Shown piece by piece: positions 24,528 through 31,365 of a stretch of 64,000 bases of DNA (the stretch's first letter is position 1; the number at the start of each line of letters is the position of its first letter). Made by a program: the position numbers and the translations under genes. Under the pieces are notes generated by a model. That model ran no database searches. It had not been told where the DNA came from and saw only the letters and a list, made by a program, of their open reading frames with translations. Origin of the DNA: Lachnospiraceae bacterium (lineage in GTDB: Bacteria; Bacillota; Clostridia; Lachnospirales; Lachnospiraceae); assembly GCA_017431345.1 (NCBI GenBank), contig JAFRLH010000065.1:62001-126000 (forward strand). The letters are read 5' to 3'.

Positions 24528-26909
24528 ATGACAGCAAATTATATGGACAGAATTAACAAGCTCAGAGAGAATTATTTTTCGCACAGGATCGAGATGGACA
24601 TCCTGGATGCTTATTATGTAACACAGGGTTTCAAGGCTACGGAAGGCCAGCCCTGGGCGATTCAGAAAGCAACTGCCATGAAGACGGTTTATGAGAACAA
24701 GCCGATCTATATCCAGGATAACGAACTTCTTGTCGGCGGCGTTGCGTTCAAGCCCCGTGCCGGTATCCTGAACCCTGACTCTGCCTGCTCTGTCATCGAG
24801 AAGGAGCTGGATACGATCAGCACCCGTACCTATGATCCTTTCTATCTTTCCGAAGAGAACAAGAAACTCTTTATGGAAGAAGTCGCTCCTTACTGGAGAG
24901 GAAAATGCGTTCTTGACCGCTGGAACGCGATGATGCCCGATGATGTCAGGACCATGCGCGACGGCGGAATGCTTTACGTTGACAAGAAATTCGTCCGCGG
25001 TTACGGCGAGAACACGCCCGGATGGAGGACCCTGCTTTCCAAGGGCGTCGGCGGAATCAAGAAAGAAGCGGAAGAGAAGCTGGCTTCTCTGGATGCTGCC
25101 GGCGGAGAAGATGTTCTCAAGCAGATGATCTTCTACAAATCCCTGATCATCACGGCGGAAGGCATCATTGCCCTTGCAAACCGTCACGCGGATCTTGCTG
25201 AGCAGATGGCAGCGGAAGAAAAAGATTTTGTCCGCAAGGCAGAGCTGCTTAAGATTGCTGAGATCAACAGATGGGTACCGGAGAATCCGCCCCGTACATT
25301 CTATGAAGCCCTGCAGTCCATGCTGACTTATGAGTACTGCATCTTCATGGAGCAGAACGCTTCTTCCTACAATCTCGGACGTATGGATCAGTATCTGATC
25401 GATTACTATAACAAGGATATCGCGGATGGAATTCTCACCCAGGATTCAGCACAGGAACTGCTGGACTGCTTCTGGATCAAGATCGCTGAGATGGGACTGT
25501 TCCAGGACGGCGAATCTGCAGCGTTCTCTGCAGGATACAACATGACCGTGCAGGTCTGCGCCGGCGGCATCAACAAATACGGCGATGACGCGGTCAACGA
25601 TCTGTCTTATATGACGATCCAGGCTACCATGGATACTGCGACCAAAGAGCCGAACATGACGGTCCGCTACAGCATCTCCAAGAACCCTGACTCTTTCCTG
25701 CGCAAGGCAGCCGAGTGTATCCGTATGGGACGTACCATGCCCGCGATCTATCATGATGATGCAGGCATCAAGATGCTTCTGAACAAGGGCATCCCGATGT
25801 CCCAGGCCTGGGACTGGACCCCCTGCGGCTGTGTGGAGACGAACCTGGAAGGCCGCCTGAAATCCTATACCGATATCGGCGAGATCAGCATGGGCGGCGT
25901 CGTGGATATGGTCATGAACAACGGCAGAAGCCGCAAGACCGGTGAGCAGATTTCTATCCAGACCGGCGATCCGAGAGATTTCAAGACATTTGACGACTTC
26001 ATGGCTGCCATCAAGAAGCAGATCGACTACTTCGTACATACCATGGCAACGATGAACAGCTATCTGGATTACCTGAGTGAGAACTACCGTCCCGTTCCCG
26101 CACTTTCTCTCACCTATCCGAACTGCATGAAGGTGGGCAAGGATTACGCGAACGGCGGTGCGGAATTCAACGTCGGAAACGGCATCAACATCATCGGACA
26201 GGCAGATATCATCAACTCTGTAGCGGATGTGAAATATCTTGTTTATGACGAGAAGAAGCTCACGATGGATCAGCTCTGCAAGGCTCTTGATGCGAACTTC
26301 GAAGGTTATGAAGACATCCAGAAGATGTGCTGGAATGCTCCCAAATACGGCAATGATGATCCGAAGGCTGACTTCTGTGCAGGTGAGATCTACAACTACC
26401 TGGTTGACCAGATCGAGCAGTACAACTCCCCGTTCGGAAAACTGACAGCCGGCATGCTGCCCGTATCCGGCAATGTCCCGATCGGAAAGAGCGTCGGCGC
26501 GCTTCCTTCCGGCCGTTACGCATGGGCTCCCCTGGCAGACGGAATCGGCGCTACAGGAGGCACAGACATCAATGGAGCTACCGCACTCCTGAAGTCCATC
26601 AGTCATCTGCCGCATGCAAGATTCACCCAGGGTACCCAGATGAACCTGAAGATCGATCCGAAGCTCCTTGCCGGAGAACAGGGCCTCAGGAATATGATGT
26701 ACATGCTGAAGACCCAGTGCTCGCTGGATATTTACCATACTCAGTACAACATTGTTGACGCGGAAGTACTGGCAGATGCGCAGATTCATCCCGAGGATCA
26801 CAGAGATCTGCTTGTCAGAGTAGCAGGATATTCAGCCTTCTTCGTAGAGCTTGGTAAGGATATCCAGGACGATATTATTCAGAGGACTGAGATCGAGAGC
26901 TGGGGCTGA
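24528..26909 (+). CDS. Glycyl radical enzyme of unassigned specificity
   Basis: A 793-residue glycyl radical enzyme of the PFL2/dehydratase/lyase group. The radical glycine is in VRVAGYSAFFVEL (Gly767). The thiyl cysteine is in PCGCVETN (Cys435), with Glu437 placed as the general base seen in diol dehydratases, choline lyase and hydroxyproline dehydratase; pyruvate formate-lyase itself has a CC pair, so this is not PFL. The position usually occupied by Gly-His before the KGL-GI helix reads PGW (Trp166), unlike what I recall of glycerol, propanediol and hydroxyproline dehydratases. AGGAGG precedes the ATG. No activating radical-SAM enzyme is in the window. It is monocistronic, with a sigma-54 promoter and its own terminator. 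The substrate is unknown; an amine or amino-acid derivative is inferred from neighbours. Confidence 0.93.
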   Translation: MTANYMDRINKLRENYFSHRIEMDILDAYYVTQGFKATEGQPWAIQKATAMKTVYENKPIYIQDNELLVGGVAFKPRAGILNPDSACSVIEKELDTISTRTYDPFYLSEENKKLFMEEVAPYWRGKCVLDRWNAMMPDDVRTMRDGGMLYVDKKFVRGYGENTPGWRTLLSKGVGGIKKEAEEKLASLDAAGGEDVLKQMIFYKSLIITAEGIIALANRHADLAEQMAAEEKDFVRKAELLKIAEINRWVPENPPRTFYEALQSMLTYEYCIFMEQNASSYNLGRMDQYLIDYYNKDIADGILTQDSAQELLDCFWIKIAEMGLFQDGESAAFSAGYNMTVQVCAGGINKYGDDAVNDLSYMTIQATMDTATKEPNMTVRYSISKNPDSFLRKAAECIRMGRTMPAIYHDDAGIKMLLNKGIPMSQAWDWTPCGCVETNLEGRLKSYTDIGEISMGGVVDMVMNNGRSRKTGEQISIQTGDPRDFKTFDDFMAAIKKQIDYFVHTMATMNSYLDYLSENYRPVPALSLTYPNCMKVGKDYANGGAEFNVGNGINIIGQADIINSVADVKYLVYDEKKLTMDQLCKALDANFEGYEDIQKMCWNAPKYGNDDPKADFCAGEIYNYLVDQIEQYNSPFGKLTAGMLPVSGNVPIGKSVGALPSGRYAWAPLADGIGATGGTDINGATALLKSISHLPHARFTQGTQMNLKIDPKLLAGEQGLRNMMYMLKTQCSLDIYHTQYNIVDAEVLADAQIHPEDHRDLLVRVAGYSAFFVELGKDIQDDIIQRTEIESWG

Positions 26910-26936
26910 TAAAGAACCGGTAAATTATGTTTACTG

Positions 26937-26963
26937 CCCGCGGTCTTATGACCGCGGGTTTTT
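26937..26963 (+). terminator. Terminator of the glycyl radical enzyme gene
   Basis: CCCGCGGTC and GACCGCGGG form a 9-bp stem with a TTAT loop and T5 tail, 27 bp after the stop. Confidence 0.93.
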
Positions 26964-27064
26964 CAGTTTCCCCTCTATTGACCGGATGCATTTTGATGAT
27001 CCTGTACGGTCCATCCGGCGGAAACGTCTATTAGAAAATATGGTGCGCTAAGGCAAAAAAATGC

Positions 27065-27093
27065 TTGACAAGGATCAGCCTAAAGTATATACT
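27065..27093 (+). promoter_or_regulatory. Promoter of the tRNA-Val/tRNA-Met operon
   Basis: TTGACA and TATACT with a 17-bp spacer, 23 bp upstream of tRNA-Val, as expected for a strong stable-RNA promoter. Confidence 0.88.
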
Positions 27094-27116
27094 TACAAAG
27101 TCGCGTTAAGCGATAT

Positions 27117-27189
27117 GGGATCATAGCTCAGCTGGGAGAGCACATGCCTTACAAGCATGGGGTCACAGGTTCGAGCCCTGTTGGTCCCA
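27117..27189 (+). tRNA. tRNA-Val (anticodon TAC)
   Basis: Acceptor GGGATCA/TGGTCCC (one G-T pair), anticodon stem CATGC/GCATG around the loop CTTACAA (anticodon TAC), T arm ACAGG-TTCGAGC-CCTGT. CCA is not encoded. Confidence 0.95.
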
Positions 27190-27194
27190 TTTTT

Positions 27195-27268
27195 GGCGGA
27201 GTAGCTCAGTTGGCGAGAGCACGCGGTTCATACCCGCGGTGTCAGGGGTTCAAATCCCTTCTCCGCTA
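27195..27268 (+). tRNA. tRNA-Met (anticodon CAT, elongator type)
   Basis: Acceptor GGCGGAG/CTCCGCT (first pair G-T), anticodon stem CGCGG/CCGCG around TTCATAC (anticodon CAT), T arm AGGGG-TTCAAAT-CCCTT. It lies 5 bp after tRNA-Val. The paired first base and overall resemblance favour the elongator; a lysidine-modified Ile tRNA is less likely. Confidence 0.9.
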
Positions 27269-27279
27269 CTTGATGAGAG

Positions 27280-27318
27280 GCGAGGAATGCACGGTTTTCC
27301 GTGCATTCCTCGCTTTCT
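27280..27318 (+). terminator. Terminator of the tRNA operon
   Basis: GCGAGGAATGCACGG pairs with its 15-base complement around TTTT, followed by TTTCTT. Confidence 0.9.
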
Positions 27319-27571
27319 TATTGTCTTGAATCCTGCTGCAGGCTGTTAAAGGCTTGCTGCAGTGCATTCATATCTTTCTCAGCAGATCGAATTCAGGGAT
27401 CGCAGACATCATTTTTCTCCTTGAGACTGCTCCTTTCTGTTTCCGGCATAACAGGATTTCGTTGTGCTGTTCCTTGTGTATTCCATCTTTTCCATGACCT
27501 TTTATCATGCAGGTCGTTATCCATACGGATGCTGGCATGTCCTGCTTTTGTTTCGGGATTTGATGACATAA
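27319..27571. other. Intergenic stretch without recognisable gene
   Basis: I see no convincing coding frame, RNA fold or repeat here. Two short frames overlap the region but lack ribosome sites and family features. Confidence 0.5.
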
Positions 27572-27591
27572 ATGATAATTTGTTATCATTA
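27572..27591. promoter_or_regulatory. Inverted repeat upstream of the TAXI-TRAP promoter, candidate operator
   Basis: AATGATAA-TTTG-TTATCATT is an 8-bp perfect inverted repeat ending 16 bp before the -35 element. The position fits an activator or repressor site; no regulator gene is adjacent. Confidence 0.45.
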
Positions 27592-27607
27592 TATAGCCCG
27601 CAGATGC

Positions 27608-27636
27608 TTGAAATCAGACAAAAGATAGTTTATAAT
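27608..27636 (+). promoter_or_regulatory. Sigma-A promoter of the TAXI-TRAP operon
   Basis: TTGAAA and TATAAT with a 17-bp spacer, about 90 bp before the binding-protein gene. Confidence 0.75.
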
Positions 27637-27727
27637 TACAAATAACAAGCATAAATATGATTTTCCATGATTATTCATATGCTCGTTTTAGTTTCTTTTA
27701 ATATTTATATACAAGGAGGTGTATGTT

Positions 27728-28690
27728 ATGAGAAAACTGTTAACATTGCTTATCGCCGTTGCCATGGTCGCTTCCCTGGCTGCTGTTCCTTCGAGGGCAT
27801 TTGCCGCAGGAAACCTGACTTTCGCGACGGGCGGAGAAGCCGGCACCTACTATGCATTCGGCACAGTTCTTGCCCAGCATGTCTCTGAAAAGACGCCCAC
27901 GAGTGTGACTGCCATCGTCGGAAACGGTTCTCAGGCGAACATCGAGGATCTGGACGCCGGCGCTGTACAGATTGCCTTCGCGCAGTCCGACGTGCTCAGC
28001 TATGCAGCAAAGGGCGTCAACCTGTTCGCAGAGAGCGGCGCTGTGGAAAGCTTCTCCATCGCCTCAGCCCTTTATATGGAGCAGGTACAGATCGTTACCA
28101 TGAATCCGGACATCAAGACTGTTGCCGATCTGGCCGGCAGGAGTGTTTCCATCGGCGCTTCCGGATCGGGCGTATACTTCAATGCTCTCGATGTACTTGG
28201 CGCTTATGGTCTGACCGAATCTGACATCAAAGCCCAGTATCTGAACTTCGCCGATTCCGCCGACAGCCTGAAGGACGGAAAGATCGACGCAGCCTTCATC
28301 GTAGCCGGTGCTCCCACCACTGCCATCACCGACCTTGCAACAGGGGGCCAGGTCTATCTGGTATCACTTGACGACGAGCACGCAGACAAACTGATCGAGA
28401 CATCCCCTTACTATTCCAAGTATACGATCCCTGCTGATGTTTACGGCACGCCTGAAGACATCACCACCGTTGCCGTAGGCGCTGTTGTCATCGTAAGAGA
28501 CGATGTGGCGGAAGAGGATGTCTACAACTTTGTTTCCTCGATCTTTGAGAACATCGATGAAGTCAAGGCAGCTCACGCAAAGGGCGAGGAACTCTCTCTT
28601 GAATTTGCCACCAGCATCACGGACGTTCCTTATCATCCCGGCGCAGCCAAATACTTTGCGGAAAAAGGCATTATCGTACAAGTTAAGTAA
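27728..28690 (+). CDS. TAXI-family TRAP transporter solute-binding protein
   Basis: A 320-residue secreted binding protein. The signal peptide is MRKLLTLLIAVAMVASLAAV up to an AFAAG cleavage region. Mature features of the TAXI family are LTFATGGEAGTYYAFGTVLAQHV, AIVGNGSQANIEDLDAGAVQIAFAQSD, and GASGSGVYFNALDVLGAYGL. It captures a substrate outside the membrane and hands it to the fused permease encoded next. ATG 27728 is 8 nt after AGGAGG; the GTG at 27719 is part of the ribosome site. TAXI systems take up carboxylates and amino acids such as glutamate, but the substrate here is not readable. There is no N-terminal Cys lipobox, so it is either free or held by the membrane subunit. Confidence 0.93.
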   Translation: MRKLLTLLIAVAMVASLAAVPSRAFAAGNLTFATGGEAGTYYAFGTVLAQHVSEKTPTSVTAIVGNGSQANIEDLDAGAVQIAFAQSDVLSYAAKGVNLFAESGAVESFSIASALYMEQVQIVTMNPDIKTVADLAGRSVSIGASGSGVYFNALDVLGAYGLTESDIKAQYLNFADSADSLKDGKIDAAFIVAGAPTTAITDLATGGQVYLVSLDDEHADKLIETSPYYSKYTIPADVYGTPEDITTVAVGAVVIVRDDVAEEDVYNFVSSIFENIDEVKAAHAKGEELSLEFATSITDVPYHPGAAKYFAEKGIIVQVK

Positions 28691-28730
28691 CAGGAAGGCC
28701 GACAGACCCAAAGGCAAAGGGGAAAACCAT

Positions 28731-30776
28731 ATGTCATTATCAAACCGCAAAAACAATACTGCGGAAAACGAGCCGGAAATCAACCTTTCCGGCTCGTCTG
28801 TATCCGCAGAACCGGAAAAACCCATGCAGGATTTCGACGAGGTCATGAAAAAATATGACAGAGAGTCGAATATCCGTACATGGACTGGCGTCCCGAAAAC
28901 CATTACCATGGCCGTGATGAGCCTGTTCTCGCTCTACTGCATCTGGTCCACGCTTTTCAGCACCCTGGCGCTTGAGATGCGTCTTACGGCATTCCTGGGC
29001 GGCGTCGTCATCATGGGATACCTTTATTATCCCGCCACCAAGGGGAACAACAAGCCGAATCACATTCCTTGGTACGACTGGATCATCATGTGTGCCGGCG
29101 CGGGGGCATTTTTCTACTACTGCTTCAAGTATCCCTCGCTCTCCCGTACGCTTACAAGCGCCTCCAAGATGACGAACCTGTACATCGTGATCGGCATTAT
29201 CGGCCTGCTGGCCGTCTTTGAACTGTGCCGCCGTTGTGTCGGCATCCCGATCCTCTGCGTACTCGGCGCGCTCCTCATTTATACCTTCGCGACTGGGCTT
29301 CCCATCAACCGCCTGATCTACACGCTCTACTATTCCACGGGCGGAGTGATCGGTACGCCCGCACAGGTATGCGCCAAATTCATCGTTGTCTTCATCGTGT
29401 TCGGCTCCTTCCTGGAGCGGACCGGCATTTCCGCCTTCTTCATCGATCTGGCCAACAAGCTGGCCGGATGGGCGGCGGGCGGCCCCGCAAAGGTGGCTGT
29501 CATCTCCTCGTCCCTCTGCGGCATGGTCTCCGGTTCCTCCGTCGGCAATACCGTTACCACGGGTTCCGTTACCATCCCCATGATGAAGAAGACCGGCTAC
29601 CAGCCTGAATTTGCCGGCGCAGTCGAGGCGGCGGCTTCCACCGGCGGACAGATCATGCCTCCCATTATGGGCGCGGCAGCGTTCCTGATGGCTGAATACA
29701 TGGGCATTCCGTACGCCATCGTTGCACTGAAAGCCATCCTCCCGGCCATCCTTTATTTCACCGGCATCTTCATCGCCGTCCATCTGGAAGCCAAGAGGCT
29801 GGATCTGAAGGGACTTCCGAAATCATCGCTGACGCCGTGGAAGATACTGATCTCTCAGATCTATCTGCTGCTGCCGCTCGTCATCCTTGTGTGGCTCGTC
29901 AGCACCAATAAACGTACCATGGCTTTCGCGGCGGCGATCTCCATTCTGGCTGCCATCGCGGTCGGCCTGCCCGGCATCATCCTTGGCGAAAAGCGTGAAG
30001 CCGGTCCCGGCGCTCCCTTTGCAGGCAAAGCAGTCAGGAAGACGCTCCACATGATCTTCGCTTCTCTGGAAGCCGGCGGTCGCGGCACCATCACCGTTGC
30101 CGTCGCGTGCGCGGTCGCAGGCTGCATCGCGGGCTGCATCACTGCCACCGGTCTTGCTTCCAAGCTGATCACCGGCATTGTAGCCGTCAGTCAGAACAGC
30201 GTATTCTTCGCGTTGTTCCTGACCATGCTCTGCTGTATCGTACTCGGCATGGGTGTTCCGACAACGGCCAACTACTGTATCATGGCGTCCACCTGTGCGC
30301 CCATCCTGATCAAGATGGGACTGCCTGCCGTCAGCGCCCACTTCTTCGTATTCTATTTCGGAATCGTGGCTGACATCACACCGCCGGTGGCACTTGCGGC
30401 GTATGCCGGTTCGGCCATCGCAAAGTCCAATCCCATGAAGACGGGCATAAACGCGACGCGGCTTGCCATCGCTGCATTCATCGTGCCTTACATCTTCGCT
30501 TTCAACCCCGCGCTTCTTTTCGAGAATGTGGCGGGCTGGTGGGAAGTGCTGCAGATCGCGGCCACTTCCATCGTCGGTATATTCGGCGTGGCAGCATGCC
30601 TGAACGGTTATCTGTTCAGGAAGATCCCGATCGTGCTTCGCCTGATCATCCTGGTCGGCGGTCTGATGCTTATGTATCCGACCACTGTCACGGACATTGG
30701 CGGATTTGTCATCGTTGCGGCTGTCGTGGGCTTTCAGTTCATTGTCGGCCGCAAGCCTGCAGCCAGCGCCGGCTGA
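28731..30776 (+). CDS. TRAP transporter fused permease (small plus large subunit)
   Basis: A 681-residue permease in which the 4-helix DctQ-like and 12-helix DctM-like parts are one chain, as is normal in TAXI systems. About 16 hydrophobic segments are visible. The DctM part has SSLCGMVSGSSVGNTVTTGSVTIPMMKKTGYQPEFAGAVEA (given here only as a location at residues about 258-300), GGQIMPPIMGAAAFLMAEY, and VLGMGVPTTANYCIMAS. The cytoplasmic N terminus (about 60 residues) is polar. ATG 28731 follows an AAAGGGG site; the longer frame from 28503 overlaps the binding-protein gene and is not used. Transport is expected to be driven by Na+ or H+. Confidence 0.93.
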   Translation: MSLSNRKNNTAENEPEINLSGSSVSAEPEKPMQDFDEVMKKYDRESNIRTWTGVPKTITMAVMSLFSLYCIWSTLFSTLALEMRLTAFLGGVVIMGYLYYPATKGNNKPNHIPWYDWIIMCAGAGAFFYYCFKYPSLSRTLTSASKMTNLYIVIGIIGLLAVFELCRRCVGIPILCVLGALLIYTFATGLPINRLIYTLYYSTGGVIGTPAQVCAKFIVVFIVFGSFLERTGISAFFIDLANKLAGWAAGGPAKVAVISSSLCGMVSGSSVGNTVTTGSVTIPMMKKTGYQPEFAGAVEAAASTGGQIMPPIMGAAAFLMAEYMGIPYAIVALKAILPAILYFTGIFIAVHLEAKRLDLKGLPKSSLTPWKILISQIYLLLPLVILVWLVSTNKRTMAFAAAISILAAIAVGLPGIILGEKREAGPGAPFAGKAVRKTLHMIFASLEAGGRGTITVAVACAVAGCIAGCITATGLASKLITGIVAVSQNSVFFALFLTMLCCIVLGMGVPTTANYCIMASTCAPILIKMGLPAVSAHFFVFYFGIVADITPPVALAAYAGSAIAKSNPMKTGINATRLAIAAFIVPYIFAFNPALLFENVAGWWEVLQIAATSIVGIFGVAACLNGYLFRKIPIVLRLIILVGGLMLMYPTTVTDIGGFVIVAAVVGFQFIVGRKPAASAG

Positions 30777-30806
30777 CAGGCGCTGTACGGGAAATCCGTA
30801 TAAAAA

Positions 30807-30855
30807 GATCCCGTCTGCTGAGCTGAGACCAGTTCATCAGACGGGATTATTGTTG
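30807..30855 (+). terminator. Terminator of the TAXI-TRAP operon
   Basis: GATCCCGTCTG pairs with CAGACGGGAT around a loop of about 20 nt, followed by TATTGTTG. The A run before the stem could also make it work for the minus-strand gene. Confidence 0.7.
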
Positions 30856-30894
30856 TGGCGCGCCGAAAAATACGGGAGACCGTTTTTTTTGCTT

Positions 30895-31365
30895 TCAACT
30901 ATACCGCAGCTTTCTTCTGTGTCTGAAAAGGAACTGCAGCGCAAGCCCTTCCAGGAGAAGACAGACGATCTGGATGATCAGCCAGATACTGATTCCCAGA
31001 TCCAGCCTGAAGTTCGCATAGATCAGCAGGGCCGGCGTAAGGATGGCAAGGATTCTTGCTGTCAGGATCAGAAAACCGGCGAACTGCACATAATTTCGCT
31101 TTACCGTTTCCGTGATCTGTGCAGCTTCCATCGGCGCCCTGTATATGGTCAGCACCAGAATAACGAGCGGAAAGAATGCCAGTATGTAAGGCGCTGCGGT
31201 ATAGAATACAGACAGCGCCATAGCCGGCAGGACAGCAGGGATAATATGCAGGATCAGGGCGATCATAGCGTATCCCTTTTCCCTGGTCCTGTGATCCCGG
31301 TATTCCTCTGCAGACAGATCACCGGCATCCGTTACGTCAAAACTGCTTCTTCTTACTGCGGCCAT
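30895..31365 (-). CDS. Small integral membrane protein of unknown function
   Basis: A 156-residue protein with four hydrophobic segments (starting about residues 33, 58, 95 and 124) and a soluble N terminus (VTDAGDLSAEEYRDHRTREKGY). I recognise no family. It overlaps the last 29 bases of the branching enzyme gene, so it is translationally coupled to it and the last gene of that minus-strand operon. A role in carbohydrate metabolism is suggested only by that linkage. Confidence 0.65.
   Translation of the reverse strand: MAAVRRSSFDVTDAGDLSAEEYRDHRTREKGYAMIALILHIIPAVLPAMALSVFYTAAPYILAFFPLVILVLTIYRAPMEAAQITETVKRNYVQFAGFLILTARILAILTPALLIYANFRLDLGISIWLIIQIVCLLLEGLALQFLFRHRRKLRYS

Noticed and set aside
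24528..26909. Pyruvate formate-lyase or hydroxyproline dehydratase as a firm annotation
   Set aside because: There is no CC catalytic pair as in PFL, and the Gly-His site recalled for HypD reads Pro-Gly-Trp; only the superfamily is safe.
27301..27645. 114-codon frame after the tRNA-Met gene
   Set aside because: Starts inside the tRNA terminator, lacks a ribosome site, and shows no recognisable protein features.
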